From PKWO01 sp036384915 (GTDB taxonomy: Bacteria > Pseudomonadota > Gammaproteobacteria > Burkholderiales > Burkholderiaceae_D): DNA of 64,000 bases. Below, in pieces: positions 7,406 through 16,706 of the stretch (within the stretch, counting starts at the first letter, position 1; every line of letters begins with the position of its first letter). The DNA is taken from NCBI GenBank assembly GCA_036384915.1, contig DASVLJ010000030.1, positions 1 to 64,000 on the forward strand. The letters are read 5' to 3'. The translations under genes and the position numbers were made by a program. The notes beneath the pieces are model-generated. The model was not told the DNA's origin. It worked only from the letters and a program-made list of their open reading frames with translations, and made no database searches.

Positions 7406-10101
7406 TGGAAAAAGAAGTCAAGGTCACCAAATCGACATGCTGCTATTGCGGCGTGGGTTGCGGCGTGCTGATCAAGTCGCAGGGCGATCGCATCGTCGGC
7501 ATCGAAGGCGACCCGGATCATCCTTCCAACTTCGGCAGGCTGTGCAGCAAGGGTTTGTCGCTGCCTTTGACGGTGCAAAGCGATACCGGGCGCGCGTTGC
7601 ATCCGGAAATGCGTGCGCGCCGCGAGATGCCGCGCAAGCAGGTCGATTGGGATACGGCGCTCGATACGGTTGCCCGGCGCTTCGCCGACATCGTGCAGGA
7701 ACATGGCCCCGATTCCGTGGCGTTCTATGTGTCCGGCCAATTGCTGACCGAAGACTATTATGTCTTCAACAAGCTGGCCAAGGGCTTGATCGGCACCAAC
7801 AATATCGATACCAATTCTCGGCTGTGCATGTCTTCCGCGGTCATGGGCTACAAGCTGGCCTTCGGCGCTGACGGTCCGCCCACCTGCTATGAAGATTTGG
7901 AAGCAGCCAAAACGGTATTCCTTGCCGGCAGCAACATGGCCTATGCCCATCCGGTCCTGTTCCGTCGTCTCGAAGCGGCCAAGGCGGCGGATCCTTCGAT
8001 CCGCTGGATCGTGGTCGACCCGCGCCGTACCGACACGGCGGCCATGGCCGACCTGCATCTGGCAATTCAGCCCGGCACCGACGTGGCACTGTTCAACGGC
8101 ATGCTGCACCACCTGATCTGGGAAGGCATGGTCGACCGCGCCTACATCGATGCGCACACGGAAGGGTTTGCCGAATTGAAGTCGCTGGTGCGCGACTATA
8201 CGCCGCGTTTTTCGGCCGAACTGTGCGGCATACGCGAAGGCGATTTGATCCAGGCCGCGGAATGGTTCGGCGCTTCGCCGGCTGCACTCTCGTTGTATTG
8301 CATGGGCTTGAACCAGTCGAGCCATGGCACGGACAAGAACCTGGCCTTGATCAATCTGCACCTCGCGACGCGCCAATTGGGCAAACCCGGCGCCGGCCCG
8401 TTTTCCCTGACCGGTCAGCCCAACGCCATGGGTGGACGCGAAGTCGGCGGTATGGCAACCATGCTCGCGGCACACCGCGACTACGGCAATCCGGCACACC
8501 GCGCCGAAGTGGCAAAGCTCTGGGGCGTCGATCAAGTCTCGGCCGTGCCGGGCCTGCCTGCCGTCGACATGTTCGACGCCATGCGCGACGGCCGTATCAA
8601 GGCGGTGTGGGTTGCGTGCACCAATCCGGCACACTCGATGCCCGATGCGGGCAAGATCCGCGACGCCTTCGATACCGCCGAATTCGTCGTGGTGCAGGAG
8701 GCCTTCATGCAAACCGATACCGTGCCCTATGCCGACGTGCTGCTGCCGGCCTCGTCATGGGGCGAAAAGGCCGGAACGGTGACGAACTCCGAGCGCCGCA
8801 TCTCGCGTGTGCGCCAGGCCGTGCCTGCACCGGGCGAAGCCAAGCCGGACTGGTGGATCGTCAATGAAGTGGCGCGCCGCATGCAGGTCAGGCTGGGCAA
8901 AACCAACAACCTGTTCCCCTATGAGCATCCGGAAGAAGTATTCAATGAGCACAGGCTGTTGACAGCGGGACGCGATCTCGATATCGGCGGCCTGAGCTAT
9001 GAAGTGATCGAGCGGGATGGCCCGCAACAATGGCCCTACCTCGATGGCCAAGGCCAATCGCGCCGCTATACCGACGGCCAATTCGCCACGGCCAATGGCA
9101 AGGCGCGTTTTCATGCGCCGAACTATCTGCCTGTGGCCGAACCGACCAGTGCGCGCTTCCCCTTCCACCTTCTTACGGGCCGCCTGCGCGATCAATGGCA
9201 CGGCATGAGCCGCAGCGGCCGCGCCGCCTCGGCCTTTGCCCATGCGCCGGAACCGTCGCTGACCATGCATCCCGGCGATGCCGAGCGGCGCGGCTTGAAG
9301 GCCGGCGATTTCGTGACCGTGGCAAGCCGGCGCGCGCACCTGGTGCTGCCTTTGCAGGTTTCCGACGAAGTGCAATCGGGCACAGTGTTCGCCGCCATGC
9401 ATTGGAACGGCCAATACATGAATTGCAGCGGCATTAATGAAGCCTGCGGCGATGCGGTCGACCCAAAATCCTTTCAGCCCGAATTGAAGCATTCCGCCGT
9501 CAGGCTGGAAAAAACCGCCCTGCCCTGGCGCATGCTGGCGGCACGCCGCGGCGATGTACTGGCTCTGCAGGCCAAGGTACAGGCATTGCTGAAGGATTGC
9601 AGCTATGCCGCGATCGGCGTGGAGCAGGACCTGTTGATCGTGCGGGCCGCGCACACCTCTGCGCCGCACGAATGGCTGGAGCAATTGCAGGCGGCGCTCG
9701 ATCTGCCGGTCGGCAGCGACACACTGGAATACCGCGATGCCCGGCGCGGTATTGCCAAGCGCGCGACCTGGGAAGAAGGCCGGCTGGCCGGCATGATGTT
9801 CGCCGGCGATCTTGCCAGCGCCGATGCCGTGCTGGAGCAGATACGCGCGCATGAGCCCTGGAGCGGATCGCGCCTGACGGTCTTTTCCAACCAGAAATCG
9901 CGCGCACCGGTTGACCGCACCGTCTGCAATTGCAAGCAGGTCAAGGCATCTTCCATCGTGGCCGCCGTGACGCAGGGTGCGGAGCTGGAGCAACTGAAGG
10001 CTCAGCTCGGCTGCGGCACCGTTTGCGGCTCGTGCATCCCCGAATTGAAACAGATGTGCTCGTCGCGCAACGCCGGTGCCGTTCAGGGCACGGGATCGTG
10101 A
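7405..10101 (+). CDS. nasA: Assimilatory nitrate reductase, catalytic subunit with C-terminal BFD-like domain
   Basis: An 898-residue cytoplasmic molybdopterin enzyme reducing nitrate to nitrite. The N-terminal [4Fe-4S] ligands are C12 or C13, C15, C19 and C47 (CCYCGVGC...GRLCSKG). The molybdopterin oxidoreductase domain follows, then the MGD-binding domain (about 590-710). The last 60 residues hold a BFD-like [2Fe-2S] segment with CNC (about 841-843) and CGTVCGSC. This NasA type can receive electrons through that extra cluster; no separate nasB-like reductase gene is present here. It starts on the nirD stop codon. Nitrite made here is the substrate of the upstream NirBD, and NarK supplies nitrate. 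Confidence 0.95.
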   Translation: MEKEVKVTKSTCCYCGVGCGVLIKSQGDRIVGIEGDPDHPSNFGRLCSKGLSLPLTVQSDTGRALHPEMRARREMPRKQVDWDTALDTVARRFADIVQEHGPDSVAFYVSGQLLTEDYYVFNKLAKGLIGTNNIDTNSRLCMSSAVMGYKLAFGADGPPTCYEDLEAAKTVFLAGSNMAYAHPVLFRRLEAAKAADPSIRWIVVDPRRTDTAAMADLHLAIQPGTDVALFNGMLHHLIWEGMVDRAYIDAHTEGFAELKSLVRDYTPRFSAELCGIREGDLIQAAEWFGASPAALSLYCMGLNQSSHGTDKNLALINLHLATRQLGKPGAGPFSLTGQPNAMGGREVGGMATMLAAHRDYGNPAHRAEVAKLWGVDQVSAVPGLPAVDMFDAMRDGRIKAVWVACTNPAHSMPDAGKIRDAFDTAEFVVVQEAFMQTDTVPYADVLLPASSWGEKAGTVTNSERRISRVRQAVPAPGEAKPDWWIVNEVARRMQVRLGKTNNLFPYEHPEEVFNEHRLLTAGRDLDIGGLSYEVIERDGPQQWPYLDGQGQSRRYTDGQFATANGKARFHAPNYLPVAEPTSARFPFHLLTGRLRDQWHGMSRSGRAASAFAHAPEPSLTMHPGDAERRGLKAGDFVTVASRRAHLVLPLQVSDEVQSGTVFAAMHWNGQYMNCSGINEACGDAVDPKSFQPELKHSAVRLEKTALPWRMLAARRGDVLALQAKVQALLKDCSYAAIGVEQDLLIVRAAHTSAPHEWLEQLQAALDLPVGSDTLEYRDARRGIAKRATWEEGRLAGMMFAGDLASADAVLEQIRAHEPWSGSRLTVFSNQKSRAPVDRTVCNCKQVKASSIVAAVTQGAELEQLKAQLGCGTVCGSCIPELKQMCSSRNAGAVQGTGS

Positions 10102-10136
10102 GACAATAAACAGGAATCTGCCACATCCCTCGCTTC

Positions 10137-10715
10137 ATGCCGCGCGTCCTGCTAGTCAACGATACCGACAAACCCATCGCCGAACTGTGCCAGGCATTGA
10201 CCGCGCTCGGCTACGAAGTCTTGCCGCTGGTGGCGACGTCGCGCGAATTGACCGAAGCGATCAAGCGCGAAAAACCCGATATCGTCATCGTCGATACCGA
10301 ATCGCCCTCGCGCGATACACTGGAACAATTGGCCTTGATGCACGCGTCCGCGCCGCGCCCGGTCGTCATGTTCAGCCATGACTCGGACCAGCAATTGATC
10401 CGCGCCGCAGTCGGTGCCGGCGTCACCACTTATGTCGTCGACGGCCTCGCTCCCGAACGGCTGGCACCGATCCTCGAGGTGGCCCTGGCGCGCTTCGCCG
10501 AGGAATCGCGCTTGCGCCAGCGCCTGGCCGAGGTGGAACAGGAATTGGCCAACCGCAAGCTGATCGACCGTGCCAAGGGCCTATTGATGGAAAAACGCGG
10601 CATGAGCGAGGCGCAAGCTTACGAGGCGATGCGCAGCCAGGCGATGAAACAAAGCGTGAAGATCGCCGAAGTCGCCAGGCGCATCATCGCCATGAGCGAT
10701 TTGCTGGGGAATTAG
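10137..10715 (+). CDS. nasT: NasT-type ANTAR response regulator (transcription antiterminator)
   Basis: A 192-residue protein. An N-terminal receiver-like domain (about 4-120, starting MPRVLLVND) is followed by a short coiled coil (about 120-140, RLAEVEQELANRK) and a C-terminal ANTAR RNA-binding domain (about 130-187; LIDRAKGLLMEKRGMSEAQA is the typical helix pair). Known NasT proteins bind two-hairpin leader RNAs with hexanucleotide loops and let polymerase pass a downstream terminator. Exactly such a leader precedes narK at 3222-3343. NasT is expected to be held inactive by NasS in the absence of nitrate. It lies 35 bases after nasA and one base before nasS. Confidence 0.92.
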   Translation: MPRVLLVNDTDKPIAELCQALTALGYEVLPLVATSRELTEAIKREKPDIVIVDTESPSRDTLEQLALMHASAPRPVVMFSHDSDQQLIRAAVGAGVTTYVVDGLAPERLAPILEVALARFAEESRLRQRLAEVEQELANRKLIDRAKGLLMEKRGMSEAQAYEAMRSQAMKQSVKIAEVARRIIAMSDLLGN

Positions 10716-10716
10716 C

Positions 10717-11862
10717 ATGACTGAACAAGAGAGCTCGTCCGACTTCGCAAAACCCGAACTTGAGCGCCTGCGCCTGGGCTTCATGCCGCTGACCGATTGC
10801 GCCCCGCTGGTCGTTGCCGAAACACTCGGCTTGGGTAAAAAATACGGTTTGGCAATTGAACTGCAGAGACAGGCATCATGGGCCGCCGTGCGGGACAAGC
10901 TGCTGTCGGGCGAACTCGATGCGGCGCATGCCTTGTATGGCTTGGTCTACGGCGTGCAACTGGGCTTGGGCGGCCCGCAAGCCGACATGACTGTCCTCAT
11001 GACCTTGAACCGCAACGGCCAGGCCATCTCGCTTTCCAATCGCCTGGCCGACATGCTCGATCAGGGCATGCCGCTCGGCCAAGTTGCCGCGGCGCTCGGT
11101 AGAAAGCCTGTGTTTGCACAAACCTTCCCCACCGGCACCCACGCCATGTGGCTCAACTATTGGCTGGCTGCACAGGGCATCGATCCCTTGCGCGATGTCG
11201 AAAGCGTCGTGCTGCCGCCGCCGCAAATGGCCGGCGCGATGGCCCATGGCGAGATCGATGGTTTCTGCGCCGGCGAGCCATGGCATACGGTGGTCAAGGC
11301 AAACGGGGCCGGCCGCATAAAGATCGCCAGCGGCGCCATCTGGCGCGACCACCCGGAAAAAGCGCTGGCTTGCCGCCGCGATTTCGCCTCGCTTTATCCG
11401 AACACGGCCCTAGCACTGATACGCACCCTGCTCGATGCCTGCTGCTGGCTGGAGAACCGGGACAACCGTCGTGAAGCGGCGGGTTGGCTTGCTGCCAGCC
11501 GGTATCTGAACCTGATGCCTGACTTGATCTTGCCGAGCATGTCGGGCGACAGTACAACGCCGGTTCGCTTCTTCGGCCAGGACGGCATGAACGCCCCACG
11601 GCCGGAGGATGGTTTATGGTTCCTGAGCCAGTACCGGCGATGGGGAATGCTCAAACGCGATCCCGAGTGGCATCGCGTGGTTGAGGATGTCAGCGCGACG
11701 GCCTTGTTCAATGCGGCGGCGGCCTGTTTCGGCTTCGACGCCGGCGCCAAGATGCCGGTCAGGCTGATCGACGGCGTACTCTGGAACAGCCTCGATGCTC
11801 CCGCTTATGCCGACGCTTTCGAGATCGGAGAATCCGGCGCTCCCCAGCAGCCGTCTCGATAG
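10717..11862 (+). CDS. nasS: NasS-type cytoplasmic nitrate sensor
   Basis: A 381-residue member of the NrtA/CmpA periplasmic-binding-protein-like family without any signal peptide (it starts MTEQESSSDFAKPE), so it stays in the cytoplasm. In characterised NasT/NasS pairs this protein binds nitrate or nitrite and releases the antiterminator NasT. The sequence follows the NrtA ligand-binding fold, with LGFMPLTDCAPLVVAE at the start and GEIDGFCAGEPW in the middle. It starts one base after the nasT stop, so the two are made together. Being the last genes of the operon they regulate, nasT and nasS form a feedback loop. Confidence 0.9.
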   Translation: MTEQESSSDFAKPELERLRLGFMPLTDCAPLVVAETLGLGKKYGLAIELQRQASWAAVRDKLLSGELDAAHALYGLVYGVQLGLGGPQADMTVLMTLNRNGQAISLSNRLADMLDQGMPLGQVAAALGRKPVFAQTFPTGTHAMWLNYWLAAQGIDPLRDVESVVLPPPQMAGAMAHGEIDGFCAGEPWHTVVKANGAGRIKIASGAIWRDHPEKALACRRDFASLYPNTALALIRTLLDACCWLENRDNRREAAGWLAASRYLNLMPDLILPSMSGDSTTPVRFFGQDGMNAPRPEDGLWFLSQYRRWGMLKRDPEWHRVVEDVSATALFNAAAACFGFDAGAKMPVRLIDGVLWNSLDAPAYADAFEIGESGAPQQPSR

Positions 11863-11976
11863 CTATCCGGGCAGTATCGGTCATACCTGCCGGAGATCGT
11901 TTTTTCAGTCGCAATTCTGTCTGCGAAGGCAATCAATGCGGCGAATGAAATTGGTCAAACGGTGCGAGCCATGGCG

Positions 11977-12003
11977 AAAAAAACGGAGGCGCGCGGCCTC
12001 CGT
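11977..12003 (-). terminator. Intrinsic terminator of the GH74 gene
   Basis: Read on the minus strand, an 8-bp GC-rich perfect stem (ACGGAGGC pairing with GCCTCCGT) with a 5-base loop is followed by a run of seven T (A at 11977-11983 on the plus strand). It lies 37 bases beyond the GH74 stop. On the plus strand no T tract follows, so it does not clearly terminate nasS. Confidence 0.85.
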
Positions 12004-12039
12004 TGCGTACGTCAGGGACGTGCGGCTTAGTTGCGGCAT

Positions 12040-14358
12040 TTAGTTGCTGTACTGCAGACCACGGGCAACACCATTGACGTAGATGCGGCCATAAGTGGTC
12101 CAGTCGCCCACCACCACGGAGTTGCCGCCGAACTGGTGCGCGTCATCGTTAAAGCGGGACCACGTCGCGCCGCCATCGTCGGAGCGGAAGATGCCCCACT
12201 GGCCATTGACCGTGCCTTCCACGTAAACCGCGGCCGAGTACGGCGAGCCGGCTTGCGCCACGCCCAGCGTGACATTGGTGGCGCCCAGCGTGCCGTTGGC
12301 GCTGGCAAAGGCGGTGAGCTTGGTCCAGGTCCCGCCCGAATCCAGCGAGTGGTACACCGCATTGCCATCGGCCACCCAGATATCGCCCTCGGCGTTCGGG
12401 TTCACCGCCATCGACGTATCGCCCCAGGCATTCCAGGCCATGTTCGCGTTCACCGAGCCCTGGCTCAGCGCGAACGTGTGGCCGGAGTCGGTCGAGACGT
12501 AGACCTTGCCGGGCTGCCAGCTCCAGTTTGCGCCGCCCGAATCGAAGGCATAGACCTTGTTCGGATTCTTGCGGTCCGTGGCGAGGCGATAAGCGCGGAA
12601 GAAGCCATTCCAGGTGGCGGTGAACGCCGGCAGGTTGGTTTGCGTCCAGCTCGCGCCATTGTTCGTGGTGTACGACGGCACCGAATCTTGCGGCGCCCAC
12701 ACCAGGTTGTTGCGCGACGTGACTGCCAGGCTTTGCACCTGGCTTGAGCTGGTCGAGCCGCCGGTCGGCATCGACGAGAATTGCGACCAGCTATTGCCGG
12801 AGTCGCCTGACCAGAAGGCCTTGACGACGGAACCGTTGGCATTGTCGACGCCGGTGACGGCAATGTAGGACGGATCGGCCCACGCCATGTCGGCGGCATT
12901 GCCGCTGCTCCATCCAGGCATCGGGGCCCTGGTCGGCCGCGTCGAGAGATCCGTGATCACCCACGCGCCGATGTCGCCTGCGGCGTTGATCAGCTTGTAC
13001 TGCGCGCCGGCCGGAGGTGCGACGGCGAACAGTGTGGCGGTCTCTTCCAGGTTGTTGACCTTGGGGCTCCAGGTCGGCGTGCCCGAGGAGGCGTTCGTGG
13101 TTTCGCAAATGCCGCCGCCGTGGATGTGCATGATGTGGTCGCGGTTGGCCGGGTCGATCGTGACGCTCTCGATCCAGCCGCGGCATGTGTCGGACGTATG
13201 CGGCATGTTGGCCTCGACCTCGCGCCAGGTGGTGCCGCCGTCATCGGACATTTGAATCTGCTTGCTGCTGTCGCTCCAGCCCGTCATGCCCACCGCAATG
13301 CGGGCGGTCGAGCCGGTGCCGTAGACGGACAGGCCGGCCATCCCCATGCTGGTGGAGCTCGTGAGCTGGGTCCAGGTGCTGTTGTTGCTGCCGCCGAACT
13401 TGTAGAGATAGCTGGGGCCGCTGCCTCCCTGAACCTGAGGAGCGGTAGGGCGGAACGTCATGTAGAAGGTGCCGTCGGACGTCTTCACGAGGTGCGGAAT
13501 GTCGTAATTGGCCACGTTGGACGGGACCGCGACCGGCGCCCACGAGTAGCCGCCATTGGTGGACCGGTACAGCGTCGACGTCAAGCCTGCCGCCTTGGCG
13601 TAGTCGGAGGCGACGGTGGCCCAGATGATCCACGTCGGCTGCCCGGTACCCCTGAACGGGGTATCGAACACGATTTGTTCGACGCCGATCGGGGTCGACC
13701 CGCCGGTGATCGTGGTGCTCGAGAAGCTCGTGACCTGGCTCCATGTATGGCCCGAGTCCGTGCTCTTCCAGATACCGGCCTTGCGCGAGCCGAACATCAG
13801 CGTCGATGGATTCTGCGGGTCGACCGCCAGGCGTTCGCCGTAGGCCCGGGCGTTATCGTTGCCGCCCACCGCGAACGGAAGGTCGTAGTGCGTCCAGGTG
13901 TTGCCGCGGTCGCTGGAAATATAAATGCGGCCGTGGGCATCCTGACTCACGGTATCGCCGGTCATCATGTAGACCAACTGGTCGTTGTTCGGGTCGAGGG
14001 CGATGCTCTCCACGCCGTGGTACTGGCCTTCTCCGGCGCCGAAACCCAGGCCATCGGTGATGGGCGTCCACGTCGAGTTGGTGGCGTTCCATCTGTAGGC
14101 GCCGCCGACGTCGGTGCGTGCGTACAGCAGGCTCGAATTGACCGGGTGGTAGATCGTGCCGGTGACGTAGCCGCCGCCGCCCCACTTCACGGCGCTCCAG
14201 CTTGCAGCCAAGGCGCTCGACGCAGCGGCCTTCACGCTGCTTGTGAAGGCCTGGCGCTTGGTATTGCTGCCCGGGGCCGTGTCGGACTGATTGCCGCCGC
14301 AGGCTGCCAACAGACCGACCAGCAAAGCCGGTAAAACAAAATTGTGCTTCCTATCCAT
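12040..14358 (-). CDS. GH74-family xyloglucanase-like lipoprotein
   Basis: A 772-residue predicted glycoside hydrolase of family 74. The ATG at 14358 is preferred over one five codons upstream because GGAGGAG precedes it and the product then starts with a lipoprotein signal peptide: a positively charged N-terminus, a hydrophobic run and the lipobox LAAC with Cys20. Gly follows the Cys, as in outer-membrane lipoproteins. ARTDVGGAYRW (Asp83) matches the family's N-terminal catalytic Asp region, and YGERLAVDP is also typical. At least eight Asp-box-like repeats (S-x-D-x-G-x-T-W, for example STDSGHTW and SDDGGTTW) are spread over a two-propeller fold. Family members cut the glucan backbone of xyloglucan, so growth on plant cell walls is the likely role. 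It is a single gene with its own terminator. Confidence 0.85.
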   Translation of the reverse strand: MDRKHNFVLPALLVGLLAACGGNQSDTAPGSNTKRQAFTSSVKAAASSALAASWSAVKWGGGGYVTGTIYHPVNSSLLYARTDVGGAYRWNATNSTWTPITDGLGFGAGEGQYHGVESIALDPNNDQLVYMMTGDTVSQDAHGRIYISSDRGNTWTHYDLPFAVGGNDNARAYGERLAVDPQNPSTLMFGSRKAGIWKSTDSGHTWSQVTSFSSTTITGGSTPIGVEQIVFDTPFRGTGQPTWIIWATVASDYAKAAGLTSTLYRSTNGGYSWAPVAVPSNVANYDIPHLVKTSDGTFYMTFRPTAPQVQGGSGPSYLYKFGGSNNSTWTQLTSSTSMGMAGLSVYGTGSTARIAVGMTGWSDSSKQIQMSDDGGTTWREVEANMPHTSDTCRGWIESVTIDPANRDHIMHIHGGGICETTNASSGTPTWSPKVNNLEETATLFAVAPPAGAQYKLINAAGDIGAWVITDLSTRPTRAPMPGWSSGNAADMAWADPSYIAVTGVDNANGSVVKAFWSGDSGNSWSQFSSMPTGGSTSSSQVQSLAVTSRNNLVWAPQDSVPSYTTNNGASWTQTNLPAFTATWNGFFRAYRLATDRKNPNKVYAFDSGGANWSWQPGKVYVSTDSGHTFALSQGSVNANMAWNAWGDTSMAVNPNAEGDIWVADGNAVYHSLDSGGTWTKLTAFASANGTLGATNVTLGVAQAGSPYSAAVYVEGTVNGQWGIFRSDDGGATWSRFNDDAHQFGGNSVVVGDWTTYGRIYVNGVARGLQYSN

Positions 14359-14909
14359 GCTGTTCTCCTCCATAAAGATTACGCATTCAAATGAGCCGGT
14401 GCCCCGGAGCTACGGCACCGTTGCTGGTGCCGCCGTACGCATAGGCAATTCGTATCTGGGAATGAGCAATGAAAGGATTGATATTGTTTTCGGCCTGAGC
14501 CCACCGCCTGCCGGGACCAAGACGTGCTCTTCCGCGACACTGCACCCGGCGCGTTCTACGCGAATAAAACCTGCCGGGCGGGACGCATTCTCCCACAGGG
14601 TATGGACGGCACGCTTACGAAAATCGTCAAGCACGACAATGAAATTCGACGGTGGGCGGCAGGTGCCCTGCATCTGGCGCGAACCAGCGTGGTCCGCGCG
14701 ATGATGCAGGCCGGAACTGCGCTGTGAGCAATTTCCTGGGAGTTTCCCGGCATCGGGCTTGCCACGGTGCAGTGCATGGCGCAACGCCACGCCGGGCGCG
14801 TCAGGACGGAGGCCGCAGTTGAATAGGCGCCGCCTTCTTTTTCACCTTGCAATGAGCGAAAGCGGGTTCCAAGCCATTTGCGGCAGTTGTGTGCGAATAA
14901 TAATGTGGC
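14359..14909. other. 550-bp intergenic region upstream of the GH74 gene
   Basis: Frames here are short, start without ribosome binding sites and encode Arg/Pro-rich shadow sequence, so I call no gene. It should contain the GH74 promoter (reading leftward) and the downstream end of the signalling cluster. I recognise no clean promoter, operator or terminator. Confidence 0.5.
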
Positions 14910-16292
14910 CTACCGTATCGGGAACAGAACGGTAAACTGGGACCCGCTGCCGGGTTCGCTCTTGACCTCGAGCATGCCCCCATGCAGGTCGACCAGTTGC
15001 TTGACGATGGCAAGGCCCAAGCCCGTGCCGTCGTACTTGCGCGTCAGGCCGGTGTCGAGTTGCACAAAAGGTTGAAACAGCTTGGTGAGACCCGCCTCTT
15101 CCATCCCTATCCCTGTGTCGATCACCGAAAATTCGATGTATTGACGCGAAGAAGGCGTCACGATGCTGATCAAGTCGTCCGCCATCATTTCCGGCAAGGG
15201 CGTGCGCTCGGTCCGGCGCAGGATCGCGGTCACGGCGCCACCATCGGGCGTAAACTTGATCGCATTGGATAGCAGATTAAACACGATCTGCTTGAACTTC
15301 CGTTGGTCGACAGAAAACGGCGGCATCTGGTCGGCTTCCAGCGTCATGCGGATATTGCGTGTGAAGGCGCGTTCGCGCAGTACCGACATTGTGCTTTTGA
15401 GCAGAGCAACGAGATCAGTCTGGCTCAGTTCAAGCTCCATCCTTCCCGCTTCGATCTTGGCCAGGTCGAGGATGTCGTTGATCAGGGTCAGCAGGTGCGT
15501 GCCGCTGTAATAGATGTCCTTGATGTATTCCTTCTGGTCCGGACGCAGTTCTCCGACCAGGTCGTCCTTCAGCGCCTCCGAAAAACCGAGGATGGCATTC
15601 AAGGGCGTGCGCAACTCGTGCGACATATTGGCCAGGAATTCCGATTTTGCACGGCTGGCATGTTCCAGTTCGACGTTCTTGCTTGCGATGAGCCGATTGG
15701 TCGCTTCGAGCTCGCTTGAGTATTGCGCGAGGCGCATATTGAGTTCGATCACCTGGCGTTCGCGCGCCAGCAATTGCTCGTTGACGAACACAGCTTGTTC
15801 GTAAGTCGAAATCAGCAGATCCAGAATCTGCTGGCGTTGCGAGTTGATGAAATGCTTTTGCCCGCCGAGGTAAAGCACGATGCCCACATCCATATTCGTG
15901 CCGACGCGGAATTTCTGCGTCATCAGCACGTATTCGATGCGCTGCAACAAGTAGCCTTCCGCATAGGGCTTGCGGATGAAATTGTCGGCGCCGCTTTCGA
16001 GGCCGCGCACGATGTCTTTCGGATCGGTCAGCGAAGTCACAAGGACGACCGGGATGTCGCTCCAGCTCTCGTGGGACTTGATCGCCTTGCACAGCGCGTA
16101 ACCATCCATTTCCGGCATGACGATATCGGACAGCACGATCTGCGGCTTGCGCTCGGCAATTGCCGCCAGCGCCTGGGTGCCGTTGTGAGCGATGCGCGCC
16201 TGGTAGCCCCTGGATTGGATCAGGTGGCGCAATTTCTCAGCCTGTGTCGGGCTGTCCTCCACGATCAGGATGTCGATCTTGTCATTTTTCAT
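14910..16292 (-). CDS. Receiver-histidine kinase (REC-coiled coil-HisKA-HATPase)
   Basis: A 460-residue cytoplasmic protein that starts with a receiver domain (about 7-125) whose phospho-acceptor is D56 in LSDIVMPEMDGY. It continues through a helical linker (about 150-215) into a histidine kinase core. The phospho-accepting His is H225 in NMSHELRTPLN, and the ATPase boxes NLLSNAIKF, DTGIGM and GTGLGL are all present. There is no membrane segment or PAS sensor, so its input is probably phosphate passed to the receiver by a partner. It is the last gene of a five-gene minus-strand series and lies 16 bases after the HPt gene, which could supply that phosphate. The target of its output is unknown. 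Confidence 0.9.
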   Translation of the reverse strand: MKNDKIDILIVEDSPTQAEKLRHLIQSRGYQARIAHNGTQALAAIAERKPQIVLSDIVMPEMDGYALCKAIKSHESWSDIPVVLVTSLTDPKDIVRGLESGADNFIRKPYAEGYLLQRIEYVLMTQKFRVGTNMDVGIVLYLGGQKHFINSQRQQILDLLISTYEQAVFVNEQLLARERQVIELNMRLAQYSSELEATNRLIASKNVELEHASRAKSEFLANMSHELRTPLNAILGFSEALKDDLVGELRPDQKEYIKDIYYSGTHLLTLINDILDLAKIEAGRMELELSQTDLVALLKSTMSVLRERAFTRNIRMTLEADQMPPFSVDQRKFKQIVFNLLSNAIKFTPDGGAVTAILRRTERTPLPEMMADDLISIVTPSSRQYIEFSVIDTGIGMEEAGLTKLFQPFVQLDTGLTRKYDGTGLGLAIVKQLVDLHGGMLEVKSEPGSGSQFTVLFPIR

Positions 16293-16308
16293 GGCAACGG
16301 TCCGTGGT

Positions 16309-16698
16309 TCACATCAACTTTCGCACGCTCTCGAGAAATTGCAAGGAAATTGTGAATTTGCCGCCGTCGGCAAGCGCTGCCAAGCCGGCTTGGAGCAACG
16401 CGAGCCCTTGCCTGAACAATTCATGGAAATCCGGATCGACCTGCCGTTCGCCGCGCTGCACCTTGTGCAATACCTGTTCCAGGGAACGGCAGAGAAACGC
16501 CGCATCTTCCTGTTCCACCGCGTTGGCCGCCCCTTTCAGGCTGTGTATAGCCCTTAACAGGTCATACAGGACGGGGCCCCGGTCGGGGTCCCGCTCCAGT
16601 TCCCCGAGCAAGGCGGAAGCCGAGGCAATGTGGACCTGCGCTTCCTTGAGAAAAGTGCCGAACAGCCGTTGCTGAAAATGGGCGAGGTCTTCCGTCAT
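16309..16698 (-). CDS. Histidine phosphotransfer (HPt) protein
   Basis: A 129-residue, mostly helical HPt domain protein. The phospho-accepting residue is H52 in AIHSLKGAAN, the canonical HPt/CheA P1 motif. It has no other domain, so it can only shuttle phosphate between kinases and receivers. It sits between the EAL/receiver gene (8 bases upstream) and the receiver-kinase gene (16 bases downstream), so all three are probably co-transcribed and form one relay. Which receiver it serves cannot be told from sequence; four are encoded within 6 kb on the same strand or fused to neighbours. Confidence 0.88.
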   Translation of the reverse strand: MTEDLAHFQQRLFGTFLKEAQVHIASASALLGELERDPDRGPVLYDLLRAIHSLKGAANAVEQEDAAFLCRSLEQVLHKVQRGERQVDPDFHELFRQGLALLQAGLAALADGGKFTISLQFLESVRKLM

Positions 16699-16706
16699 GG
16701 TGCGGC

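Noticed and set aside
14374..14909. Several frames of 60-130 codons in the gap before the signalling cluster
   Set aside because: They lack ribosome binding sites and conserved features, and their composition looks like noncoding GC-rich DNA.
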